DNA of 64,000 nt from RUG626 sp051866775 (GTDB taxonomy: Bacteria; Bacillota; Clostridia; Oscillospirales; Oscillospiraceae), in NCBI GenBank assembly GCA_051866775.1, contig JBJDXR010000033.1:1-64000 (forward strand), given 5' to 3'. Shown in pieces: positions 23,443 to 31,328 of this stretch (positions are counted from its first letter, which is position 1; every line of letters starts with the position of its first letter). The notes below the pieces were generated by a model that saw only the letters and a list, made by a program, of their open reading frames with translations, had not been told where the DNA came from and searched no databases. Position numbers and translations under genes: made by a program.

Positions 23443-24309
23443 ATGAGCGAAGAACTCAACATCCAATGGTTTCCCGGACACATGGCCAAGGCTCGGCGTA
23501 TGGTCGTTGAAAACTCTAAAATGGTGGACGCCGTATGCGAGGTGATCGATGCCCGTGTACCTCTGTCCAGCAGGAATCCCGAGGTCTCGGAAATGACAGG
23601 CTCAAAGCCAAGACTGATAATATTAAACCGGGTTGATCAGGCCGATCCCACCGAGACGCGCAAATGGTCGGAATATTTTCGCTCTCAGGGCTTTTTCGTC
23701 CTTGAAACTGACTGTAAAAGCGGAAGGGGCACAAATGCCTTCTCCGGAGCTGTCAGGACCCTCCTAAAGGATAAGCTCGAGTCTTATGCAGCTAAGGGGC
23801 AGGCGGGAAAACCCCTTAGAGTAATGATAATCGGCATACCGAATGTGGGAAAATCGTCGTTTATAAACCGTGTTGCAAAGAGAAGGGCCGCCGAGGCTTC
23901 TGACAGGCCCGGCGTGACCCGCGGTAAGCAATGGATCAATATTGGAAACGGAATTGAGCTGCTGGACACCCCAGGTCTGCTCTGGCCCAAATTTGAAGAC
24001 AAGGTTGTTGGAGAAAACCTTGCCTTTACAGGCGCTGTACGCGACGAGATCCTTGATACCGAGACGCTTGCTGCCCACCTGATGGAAAGGCTCACTGAGC
24101 ATTATTCCTCAAACATTGAGATGCGTTATGGCTTTAAGCCTCCTGAGAAGGCAGGGGGATTTGAGCTTCTCGAGATGGCAGCGCGAAGGAGGGGCTTTCT
24201 TATATCCGGAGGAGAGCTTGACCTTGAACGCATGGCGAAGGTTCTTCTGGATGAATTCCGCGGCGGAAAGCTTGGGCGCATTACCCTTGATGCTCTGCCG
24301 GAGGGTTGA
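23443..24309 (+). CDS. rbgA: ribosome biogenesis GTPase RbgA (YlqF)
   Basis: Circularly permuted GTPase needed for late assembly of the 50S subunit. The 288-residue protein begins QWFPGHMAKARR and then shows G4 NRVD, P-loop GIPNVGKSS, G2/G3 region RPGVTRG and DTPGLLWPK, and an ANTAR-like C-terminal domain. It starts two bases after lepB. The order rplS-lepB-rbgA-rnhB-yraN is conserved across Firmicutes and links ribosome assembly with its own protein L19. Confidence 0.95.
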   Translation: MSEELNIQWFPGHMAKARRMVVENSKMVDAVCEVIDARVPLSSRNPEVSEMTGSKPRLIILNRVDQADPTETRKWSEYFRSQGFFVLETDCKSGRGTNAFSGAVRTLLKDKLESYAAKGQAGKPLRVMIIGIPNVGKSSFINRVAKRRAAEASDRPGVTRGKQWINIGNGIELLDTPGLLWPKFEDKVVGENLAFTGAVRDEILDTETLAAHLMERLTEHYSSNIEMRYGFKPPEKAGGFELLEMAARRRGFLISGGELDLERMAKVLLDEFRGGKLGRITLDALPEG

Positions 24310-24310
24310 T

Positions 24311-24907
24311 ATGGACTTTTGGGAAATCGAAAACGGGCTTTTTGAGAAGGGATACGGTGTTGTCGCAGGAGTTGATGAAGCCGGACGCGGGCCGCTTGCA
24401 GGACCTGTGTACGCCGCTGCCGTCATATTACCGGGAGGGCTTGAAATCCCCGGACTTGACGACTCAAAGAAGCTTTCTCCTGCTAAGCGCGAGAGACTTT
24501 TTGACATTATCACTTCGTCGGCGGTAAGCTATGGCATAGGAACAGCCACGCACGAGGAGATAGATGACATAAATATCCTTAACGCTACCTACCTTGCAAT
24601 GAACAGAGCAATAGCAAATTTGCATCCCATGCCAAATATGTGTATAATAGACGGTAATAGATCCAACGGTATTTGTTATCAGAACATCTGCGTTGTAGGC
24701 GGGGACGGCAAGTCTGCCTCTGTTGCGGCCGCCTCTGTAATAGCTAAGGTCAGCCGAGACAGGTTTATGCTTGAAATGGCCAAAGAATATCCTGAATACG
24801 GCTTTGAAAAGCACAAGGGCTACGGTACAAAGCTCCATTATGAGCGGCTGCGTCAATATGGTCCTTCACCAATTCACAGAAAGACCTTTTTGAGGAAGCT
24901 TCATTGA
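24311..24907 (+). CDS. rnhB: ribonuclease HII
   Basis: Cleaves RNA in RNA-DNA hybrids and single ribonucleotides in DNA. The 198-residue protein has the catalytic Asp-Glu in VDEAGRGPLAG (Asp22, Glu23), GLDDSKKLSP, a further aspartate in CIIDGN and IAKVSRDR. The ATG at 24311 directly follows the rbgA stop, with GAGGG inside the end of rbgA. A longer in-frame start inside rbgA adds unrelated sequence. The gene overlaps yraN by 4 bases. Confidence 0.96.
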   Translation: MDFWEIENGLFEKGYGVVAGVDEAGRGPLAGPVYAAAVILPGGLEIPGLDDSKKLSPAKRERLFDIITSSAVSYGIGTATHEEIDDINILNATYLAMNRAIANLHPMPNMCIIDGNRSNGICYQNICVVGGDGKSASVAAASVIAKVSRDRFMLEMAKEYPEYGFEKHKGYGTKLHYERLRQYGPSPIHRKTFLRKLH

Positions 24908-25278
24908 ATACGACTCATTTTATCGGCAGATGGGGAGAAGCCGTTGCCGCTGATTTTTTAAGACACAGAGGCTATAAGATAATCGGCATGAGCTATAAGA
25001 CGCGTTTTGGCGAGATAGATATAATTGCAGAAAACAGAAAGTTTCTCGTTTTTGCTGAGGTAAAAACGAGAAAAAATGATAACTTTGCCGAGGCGCGTGA
25101 ATTTGTTGATGCGGGTAAGCAGCACCACATTTTATCCGCAGCGAAGCTGTGGCTTTCTCTAAATGAATGCAGCAAGCAGCCGCGCTTTGATGTAATTGAG
25201 ATATATGCGCCGGAGGGTGCCGAGACAAAAAAGCCAAAGATCAATCACATTGAAAACGCTTTTTTCTCCTATGATTGA
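24904..25278 (+). CDS. UPF0102 family protein YraN
   Basis: A 124-residue protein with the endonuclease-like fold of UPF0102: GRWGEAVAADFLRHRGY, then FGEIDIIAENRKFLVFAEVKTR, which carries the D-x-E-x-K pattern of restriction-type nucleases. No substrate is established for the family; a link to DNA processing or uptake has been proposed. The start is a TTG at 24904 overlapping the rnhB stop (TTGA), served by GAGGAAG. It ends the rplS-lepB-rbgA-rnhB-yraN run. Confidence 0.9.
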   Translation: MNTTHFIGRWGEAVAADFLRHRGYKIIGMSYKTRFGEIDIIAENRKFLVFAEVKTRKNDNFAEAREFVDAGKQHHILSAAKLWLSLNECSKQPRFDVIEIYAPEGAETKKPKINHIENAFFSYD

Positions 25279-25313
25279 TTTTTCCTATATGAAATAGTGG
25301 AGGACTTTTTATT

Positions 25314-26801
25314 ATGCGTTATTTGAGCACAAGAAACAAAGATTTGCGGGTTACTGCTTCCCAAGCTATTGCGCAGGGGCTTTCTCGTGACGGAGGGCTT
25401 TTTGTCCCCGAGACGCTTCCAAAGCTTGCGGCCGGCGCGATCCCTCAGCTTTGCAAAATGACATATAAGCAGCGTGCAGTTTACATCATGGAGAGCTTTC
25501 TCGAGGGCTTCTCTGTTGCGGAGCTTTCTGATTTCACGGATAAGGCATACAGTCCGGCCGGCTTTGACACCCCGGAGATAGCGCCTGTCTACACACTGGA
25601 TGACAGGACGCATTTTCTTGAACTGTGGCATGGGCCTACATGCGCTTTTAAAGATATGGCCCTGCAGATACTCCCGTACCTTCTTACAGCTTCCATGAAA
25701 AAGAACGGCAATACGGAGAAGGTGTGCATTCTTGTCGCTACAAGCGGCGACACCGGCAAGGCTGCCCTTGAGGGCTTTGCCGATGTGGAGGGCACAAAGA
25801 TAATGGTGTTCTATCCGCGTGACGGCGTATCTGATATTCAAAAGCTTCAGATGGTTTCCCAAAGCGGCGCAAACGTGGGAGTATGTGCCGTAAACGGCAA
25901 TTTCGACGACGCTCAGACAGGCGTAAAAGTTATTTTTTCAGACGAATCGCTCAGGGAACGTCTTGCCGCTCGCGGTTGGTCTCTTTCATCAGCAAACTCC
26001 ATAAACTGGGGAAGGCTCCTGCCGCAGATAGTCTATTATGTTTCGGCATACTGTGACCTTATAGGCAAGGGAAGCATTGCGGAGGGCGATCCTGTAAACT
26101 TCTGCGTACCAACCGGAAACTTCGGAGATATACTTGCGGGCTTTTATGCAAAGCAGCTCGGGATACCCATTAAAAAACTAATATGTGCTTCAAACAAAAA
26201 CGACGTGCTTACTGATTTTATAAAAACAGGTGTGTATGACAAGAACCGCAGCTTTTATACCACGATATCTCCGTCTATGGATATTCTTGTGTCCAGCAAC
26301 CTTGAGAGGCTGATCTTCAACCTGTCCGGCGGGGATGACAAGCTCACGGCGGAATATATGTCTGAACTTGCAAAAGACGGTAAATATCAGATTTCGGACA
26401 AGATAAAGTCAGCGCTGGACATGGACTTTGCCGCCGGCTTCTGTACTGATGAGGAGACAAAATGCGTTATAGGGGATACCTTCAGTAAAAACGGTTATCT
26501 TATTGATACACACACCGCTGTTGCTTATGGCGTGCTTGAAAAGTACCGTGAGGAGACCGGGGATAATACAGTTACCGTAGTTGTCTCTACTGCCAGTCCG
26601 TATAAATTCTGTGACAGTGTGCTCGAGGCTCTTGGGAGTGCGATAACTACCCGCGGCTGCGGACTTATAAGCCAGCTTGAGGAGGTCTCCGGCGTCTGTG
26701 CGCCCGCACCTCTCAAATCTCTTGCTTCAAAGACCGTGCGCTTTAATCAAAGCTCTGAAAAAGATGAGCTTATGTCTGTTGTTGAGAGCTTTTTAAAATG
26801 A
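25314..26801 (+). CDS. thrC: threonine synthase
   Basis: PLP enzyme converting O-phosphohomoserine to threonine. The 495-residue size matches the longer microbial class. The PLP lysine is Lys113 in HGPTCAFKDMALQ, followed by VATSGDTGKAALEG and the phosphate-binding PTGNFGDILAG. It follows yraN by 35 bases behind a GGAGG site, too short a leader for a T-box. No hom or thrB lies nearby. A hairpin terminator follows. Confidence 0.95.
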   Translation: MRYLSTRNKDLRVTASQAIAQGLSRDGGLFVPETLPKLAAGAIPQLCKMTYKQRAVYIMESFLEGFSVAELSDFTDKAYSPAGFDTPEIAPVYTLDDRTHFLELWHGPTCAFKDMALQILPYLLTASMKKNGNTEKVCILVATSGDTGKAALEGFADVEGTKIMVFYPRDGVSDIQKLQMVSQSGANVGVCAVNGNFDDAQTGVKVIFSDESLRERLAARGWSLSSANSINWGRLLPQIVYYVSAYCDLIGKGSIAEGDPVNFCVPTGNFGDILAGFYAKQLGIPIKKLICASNKNDVLTDFIKTGVYDKNRSFYTTISPSMDILVSSNLERLIFNLSGGDDKLTAEYMSELAKDGKYQISDKIKSALDMDFAAGFCTDEETKCVIGDTFSKNGYLIDTHTAVAYGVLEKYREETGDNTVTVVVSTASPYKFCDSVLEALGSAITTRGCGLISQLEEVSGVCAPAPLKSLASKTVRFNQSSEKDELMSVVESFLK

Positions 26802-26808
26802 TGTATGT

Positions 26809-26855
26809 AGAATCCGAACCGGAACAGGACATCCCGTGCGGTTCGGATTCTCTTT
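26809..26855. terminator. terminator between thrC and DUF1540
   Basis: 12-bp stem (26809-26820 with 26840-26851) with a 19-base loop and a short T-rich tail. It separates the converging thrC and DUF1540 genes. Confidence 0.65.
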
Positions 26856-26869
26856 AAGAGGACTGAGAG

Positions 26870-27055
26870 TTACATTGTTGCCTTCGCTTCAAAAGTGCCG
26901 CAGAAGGTCTCTGCCTTTCTTATGGCGTTTTCAGACTCAACGACGATGCTGTCTGCGTGGCAATAATTGTCGCCGCCGTGGTACTTGCAGCTGACTACGT
27001 CACAGCCTACTCCGTGAAGCTTATCTCCGCCGATGCAATCTTTGTTATCGCTCAT
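26870..27055 (-). CDS. DUF1540 small cysteine-rich protein
   Basis: A 61-residue protein with the DUF1540 pattern: GVGCDVVSCKYHGGDNYCHA, then IVVESENA and AETFCGTFEA. Five of its six cysteines fall in this pattern (Cys, Cys, Cys, Cys near the middle and one at the end), suggesting metal binding. The start at 27055 has AGGAGA 8 bases upstream; an ATG 12 codons earlier has no such site. DUF1540 proteins are common in spore formers, often in multiple copies, but their role is unknown. A candidate promoter lies at 27096-27125. Confidence 0.85.
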   Translation of the reverse strand: MSDNKDCIGGDKLHGVGCDVVSCKYHGGDNYCHADSIVVESENAIRKAETFCGTFEAKATM

Positions 27056-27095
27056 TTGTCGTTTCTCCTTTGCATTTTTGCCTGGTGGCATACAT

Positions 27096-27125
27096 ATTAT
27101 CTGCCGCCTGGCGCTTGATATTCAA
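27096..27125 (-). promoter_or_regulatory. candidate promoter of the DUF1540 gene
   Basis: On the - strand TTGAAT and GATAAT are separated by 18 bases, about 40 bases upstream of the start codon. A sporulation sigma factor could also be used; this was not resolved. Confidence 0.4.
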
Positions 27126-27161
27126 CAAAAAGTCAACATACAGGTGGAACAGGAGGAAAAA

Positions 27162-27848
27162 ATGCTCTATACAATAGGCGATCTGCACCTCTCCTTTGAG
27201 GCATCAAAACCCATGAGTGTTTTCGGCGCGGAGTGGGAAAACCACGCTGAAAAGCTGAAGGAAAATTTTCTGCGCCTTAATGAGGAGGATATTTGTGTTG
27301 TGTGCGGCGATCTGACCTGGGGCATGGATATGAAAAGCTGTCTCGCCGACTTTAAATTTATTGACGCCCTTAACGGTAAAAAAATCATACTTAAGGGTAA
27401 CCATGACTTTTGGTGGACCACCGCCAGCAAGGCATCCCGCTTTTTTGAGGAGAACGGCATAAATACGATAAGCGTACTGAACAATAACTGTTTTTTCTAT
27501 GAGGGCACCGCCATATGCGGTACCCGTGGTTGGATGTGCCCCACCGAAAATGCATCCGCACATGACAAAAAGATAATGCAGCGTGAAGTACAGCGGCTGG
27601 AAACTTCACTAAAGGCAGCAGGGGATTGCGAGGAAAAGATCTGCTTTCTCCACTATCCGCCTATCTTTGGTAAGTTTTTTGCCAAGGATATGATAGACCT
27701 TATGCACGCTTATGGAGTAAAGGAGTGCTATTACGGCCATATCCACGGCCCGGGACGGCTCTACGCGGTCGAAGGCAATGTATCCGGTATAAGTTATCAT
27801 CTCATCTCTGCCGACCATGTGAACTTCTGTCCGGTAAAAATAAAATGA
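27162..27848 (+). CDS. metallophosphoesterase
   Basis: A 228-residue calcineurin-like phosphoesterase with the ordered metal motifs GDLHLS, GDLTWG, GNHDFWW, HYPP and GHIHG. The second motif is GDLTW rather than GDxxD. The family hydrolyses phosphomonoesters or diesters; the substrate here is unknown, and the short single-domain form is common in clostridia. The ATG at 27162 follows AGGAGG; upstream in-frame starts overlap the divergent DUF1540 promoter and lack a site. Confidence 0.88.
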   Translation: MLYTIGDLHLSFEASKPMSVFGAEWENHAEKLKENFLRLNEEDICVVCGDLTWGMDMKSCLADFKFIDALNGKKIILKGNHDFWWTTASKASRFFEENGINTISVLNNNCFFYEGTAICGTRGWMCPTENASAHDKKIMQREVQRLETSLKAAGDCEEKICFLHYPPIFGKFFAKDMIDLMHAYGVKECYYGHIHGPGRLYAVEGNVSGISYHLISADHVNFCPVKIK

Positions 27849-27865
27849 AAATTCTATTAAAATGT

Positions 27866-27893
27866 TTGCATTTGCGGGAAGTTCTGCTATAAT
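27866..27893 (+). promoter_or_regulatory. promoter of tig
   Basis: TTGCAT (27866-27871) and TATAAT (27888-27893) are separated by 16 bases, with an extended -10 TGC ahead of TATAAT. Confidence 0.8.
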
Positions 27894-27932
27894 ATTCTGG
27901 CATGCCCAGATAAATACAGGAGGAAAAGCCAC

Positions 27933-29267
27933 GTGAACGTTAAAGAATTTGAGAAAAAAGAGAAAAATACCGCGGAACTTACTATGGAGGTGTCTCCGGA
28001 AGAATTTGAAGCAGCGGTAAATAAGGCGTATCTCAAGAATAAGAGTAAGATCGCCGTACCCGGCTTCAGAAAGGGTAAAGCCCCGCGCAAGATAATCGAG
28101 AATCTTTACGGCGTCGGCGTATTCTATGAAGATGCCGTTGAAGCTCTTTACCCCGAGGCCCTTCAGACCGGCATTGATCAGCAGCAGATCGATATGGTGG
28201 GACGCCCGTCCATACTTGATTTCAACATCGGTGAGGATAAGAGCCTGACGATAAAGTTCCTCGTTTCGCTCTATCCCGAAGTCACCCTTGGCCAGTACAA
28301 GGGGATAGTTGCCCCTAAGGCTACCGTGCGTGTACTTAAAAAGGACGTCGATCACGAGATTGAGCATGTTCGTGAGCAAAACGCCCGCATTGAGACCGTA
28401 GAGCGCGAAGCAAAGTCCGGTGATATCGCCAACATAGATTTTGAGGGCTTTATTGACGGCGTTGCCTTTGACGGCGGCAAGGGAGAAAGTGTCGATCTTG
28501 AGCTTGGCTCAGGCCAGTTCATTCCCGGTTTTGAGGATCAGATTATCGGCGCAAAAGCCGGTGACAGCATCGACGTCAATGTTACCTTCCCCAAAGAGTA
28601 CGCTAAAGAGCTGGCAGGGAAGGACGCGACCTTCAAGGTCACCGTCAACGAGGTCAAGGAGAAGATCCTCCCCGATCTTGACGATGAGTTTGCCAAGGAT
28701 GTATCGGAGTTTGATACCTTCGCTGAGTATTCCGCAAGTGTTAAAGAGCAGATCACCGAGAGCCGCAAGGCTGAGGCTCAGAAGAACTTTGAGGAGGTCG
28801 TACTCAACCGCCTTGTTGAGCAGGTCCAGTGCGATATCCCTGACGCTATGATCGACGAGCAGGTTGATTCCATGATAAACAACTTCCGCTATAATCTTGC
28901 GTCTCAGGGCATGGAGCTTGAGCAGTATATGTCCATGTTCGGAATGGATCTCGAGGCCTTTAAGAAGGACACCCGTCCCACCGCTGAGAAGCAGATAAAG
29001 GCTGACCTCGCCTTTGAAGCCATTGCCAAGCAGGAGAACTTTGAGATATCTGACGAGCAAATCGAGGAAGAATATAAGAAGATGGCTGAGAATTACAAGG
29101 TTGAGCTTGACGTTGTAAAGAAGTCCATTGATGAAAACTCCATTAAGACCGGCTTAACGATCGAGGCTGCCCGTAAACTGGTTTTTGATTCTGCGGTCAT
29201 CGAGAAGAAAGAGAAGAAATCTGAGGATAAAGAAGAAAAGTCTGAGGATAAGACAGAGGAAAAATAA
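27933..29267 (+). CDS. tig: trigger factor
   Basis: Ribosome-bound chaperone and peptidyl-prolyl isomerase. The 444-residue protein has the N-terminal ribosome-binding domain with PGFRKGKAPRKIIE, a central FKBP domain (SGDIANIDFEGFIDG, about residues 160-245) and a helical C-terminal chaperone domain ending in a charged Lys/Glu tail. The start is GTG at 27933 behind AGGAGG at 27918-27923. It heads the conserved tig-clpP-clpX-lon-engB series. Confidence 0.97.
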   Translation: MNVKEFEKKEKNTAELTMEVSPEEFEAAVNKAYLKNKSKIAVPGFRKGKAPRKIIENLYGVGVFYEDAVEALYPEALQTGIDQQQIDMVGRPSILDFNIGEDKSLTIKFLVSLYPEVTLGQYKGIVAPKATVRVLKKDVDHEIEHVREQNARIETVEREAKSGDIANIDFEGFIDGVAFDGGKGESVDLELGSGQFIPGFEDQIIGAKAGDSIDVNVTFPKEYAKELAGKDATFKVTVNEVKEKILPDLDDEFAKDVSEFDTFAEYSASVKEQITESRKAEAQKNFEEVVLNRLVEQVQCDIPDAMIDEQVDSMINNFRYNLASQGMELEQYMSMFGMDLEAFKKDTRPTAEKQIKADLAFEAIAKQENFEISDEQIEEEYKKMAENYKVELDVVKKSIDENSIKTGLTIEAARKLVFDSAVIEKKEKKSEDKEEKSEDKTEEK

Positions 29268-29284
29268 TTTCTTAAAGTGCGTTT

Positions 29285-29313
29285 TTGAATATATACGCGT
29301 ACCTTTGGATAAT
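29285..29313 (+). promoter_or_regulatory. candidate promoter of clpP-clpX
   Basis: TTGAAT (29285-29290) and GATAAT (29308-29313) are separated by 17 bases in the 84-base gap between tig and clpP. No CtsR- or CIRCE-like repeat was seen beside it. Confidence 0.45.
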
Positions 29314-29351
29314 ATCTTTCCGTCGCAAATAATTTTTAAGGAGATGCTATT

Positions 29352-29933
29352 ATGAGTTTGGTGCCGTATGTTGTCGAGCAGACTTCCCGCGGGGAGAGGT
29401 CATATGATATTTTTTCAAGACTTCTGAATGACAGAGTCGTTTTTCTCAGCGAAGAAGTCAATGATACAACAGCAAGCCTTATCGTTGCGCAGTTTCTGTA
29501 TCTTGAGGCGCAGGATCCGGATAAGGATATCCAGTTCTATATCAATTCACCCGGCGGCTCTGTAACCGCCGGAATGGCCATCTATGACACTATGCAGTAT
29601 ATCAAGTGTGATGTGTCCACCATCTGCGTAGGTCTCGCCGCAAGCATGGGTGCATTTTTGCTCTCTTCCGGAGCAAAGGGTAAGCGCCTTGCTCTCCCAA
29701 ATGCGGAGATTATGATCCATCAGCCTTCTGCCGGAACGCAGGGGCAGATCACGGATATGGCCATTCACCTCAAGCGATTAGAGACTATTAAGGAGAGGAT
29801 GAACACCATCCTCGCTGAGAATACAGGCAAATCTCTTGAGATCGTCCGTGACGCTTGTGAGCGTGATAATTTCATGAGTGCCAACGAAGCCCTTGAATTT
29901 GGGCTTATCGACAAGGTCATTGCAAAGCGCTGA
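29352..29933 (+). CDS. clpP: ATP-dependent Clp protease proteolytic subunit
   Basis: Serine peptidase that forms the 14-subunit Clp chamber and degrades substrates fed by ClpX or ClpC. The 193-residue protein has the catalytic triad Ser98 (GLAASMGAF), His123 (MIHQP) and Asp172 (ERDNFM), and the oxyanion-side INSPGGSV. It is directly followed by clpX, the unfoldase partner, which is the standard arrangement. Confidence 0.98.
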   Translation: MSLVPYVVEQTSRGERSYDIFSRLLNDRVVFLSEEVNDTTASLIVAQFLYLEAQDPDKDIQFYINSPGGSVTAGMAIYDTMQYIKCDVSTICVGLAASMGAFLLSSGAKGKRLALPNAEIMIHQPSAGTQGQITDMAIHLKRLETIKERMNTILAENTGKSLEIVRDACERDNFMSANEALEFGLIDKVIAKR

Positions 29934-29963
29934 GCTTATTCATTTGGCGAAAGGAAATCTCGG

Positions 29964-31244
29964 ATGCCTAATAACGAAGAGAAACCTATCCGCTGTGATT
30001 TCTGCGGCAAAACGGAGGATCAGGTTGACCGTTTACTCGCCGGCCGCGGAGCATATATCTGCAACGAGTGTGTCAGTCTGTGCTCCAGCATTTTAAGCGA
30101 GGATTACGAGTCAGAGCCTGTCTCTGAGACGGAGGATGTTTTTGAGCTTATTAAGAGCCTTCCGAAGCCGGCAGAGATCAAAGCGTATCTTGATGATTAT
30201 ATTATTGGTCAGGAGAGGGCGAAGATCGCCCTTTCCGTGGCTGTTTATAACCATTACAAACGCATTTTCTGCGGAAGCAGCAGCGATTCTGAGCTTCAGA
30301 AAAGCAATATACTTATTATCGGACCTACTGGCAGCGGAAAAACGCTTTTTGCGCAGACGCTCGCAAGAATACTGGAGGTTCCGTTTGCCATCGCAGATGC
30401 GACTACGCTTACTGAAGCTGGCTATGTGGGGGACGACGTTGAGAATATCCTTTTACGGCTCCTTCAGGCCGCGGATTTCAATGTCCCGCTTGCTGAGCGC
30501 GGAATTATATATATTGACGAAATTGACAAGATCGCCCGCAAGAGCGAGAACACCTCTATAACCCGTGATGTTTCCGGCGAGGGCGTTCAGCAGGCACTTC
30601 TCAAAATTCTTGAGGGAACAGTTGCAAATGTCCCGCCTCAGGGTGGTCGTAAGCATCCGCATCAGGAGTTCATAAGTATCGATACCTCAAATATTCTCTT
30701 CATCTGCGGCGGGGCTTTTGACGGGATTGATAAGATCATTGAGCACCGCATGGACAAGAAAAGCATCGGATTTGAGGCGGAGATAAAAAGCAAAAAGGAG
30801 AAGGATGTGGGCGAGATAATGCAGAACGTCCAGTCCCATGATCTTCTCAAATACGGCATAATACCTGAGCTTATCGGAAGAATGCCTGTTTTGGTACCAA
30901 TGCGTCAGCTTGGCAGAGACGACCTTGTAAGGATTCTGAAGGAGCCTAAAAACGCTCTAACCCGTCAGTATAAAACGCTTTTGAGCTACGACCGGGTCAA
31001 TCTTGATTTTGACGATGCTGCTCTAGAAGCTATAGCCGACAAGGCCATAGAAATGGATATCGGCGCACGTGGACTTCGCTCCGTTGTTGAGGGTGTTATG
31101 ACGGACATCATGTACGAAGTCCCGTCTGACGATAGGGTTGAGAAGGTCGTCATAACAAAAGAATGCGTTGCAAACGGTGATAAGCCGAAAATCATACACA
31201 GACCGCGGCCGCAGATAGACCCGGATGCGGTCACAGCAGTATAA
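29964..31244 (+). CDS. clpX: Clp protease ATP-binding subunit ClpX
   Basis: AAA+ unfoldase delivering substrates to ClpP. The 426-residue protein has an N-terminal zinc finger (Cys11, Cys14, Cys33, Cys36), Walker A GPTGSGKT, Walker B IIYIDEIDKIA and the ClpP-contacting IGF loop seen as KKSIGFEAE. RPELIGRMP is represented by IPELIGRMPVLVPM. It follows clpP by 30 bases. A perfect palindrome at 31257-31280 separates it from lon. Confidence 0.98.
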   Translation: MPNNEEKPIRCDFCGKTEDQVDRLLAGRGAYICNECVSLCSSILSEDYESEPVSETEDVFELIKSLPKPAEIKAYLDDYIIGQERAKIALSVAVYNHYKRIFCGSSSDSELQKSNILIIGPTGSGKTLFAQTLARILEVPFAIADATTLTEAGYVGDDVENILLRLLQAADFNVPLAERGIIYIDEIDKIARKSENTSITRDVSGEGVQQALLKILEGTVANVPPQGGRKHPHQEFISIDTSNILFICGGAFDGIDKIIEHRMDKKSIGFEAEIKSKKEKDVGEIMQNVQSHDLLKYGIIPELIGRMPVLVPMRQLGRDDLVRILKEPKNALTRQYKTLLSYDRVNLDFDDAALEAIADKAIEMDIGARGLRSVVEGVMTDIMYEVPSDDRVEKVVITKECVANGDKPKIIHRPRPQIDPDAVTAV

Positions 31245-31256
31245 TAGCTTTTTTTG

Positions 31257-31280
31257 AGAGCCGCACTATAGTGCGGCTCT
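31257..31280. repeat. perfect 24-base palindrome between clpX and lon
   Basis: AGAGCCGCACTA followed by its exact complement, without a loop. The T run (31249-31255) lies before rather than after it, and only a broken T-rich stretch follows 15 bases later. It could be a weak terminator/attenuator hairpin or a protein-binding site. Confidence 0.55.
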
Positions 31281-31328
31281 TATGCAAAAACTCTTTTTTG
31301 CTTCTAATCCCACGAAAGGGGCATTTTT

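Noticed and set aside
31257..31280. CIRCE or CtsR heat-shock operator between clpX and lon
   Set aside because: The palindrome has no 9-base spacer and neither arm resembles CIRCE or the CtsR heptad repeats.
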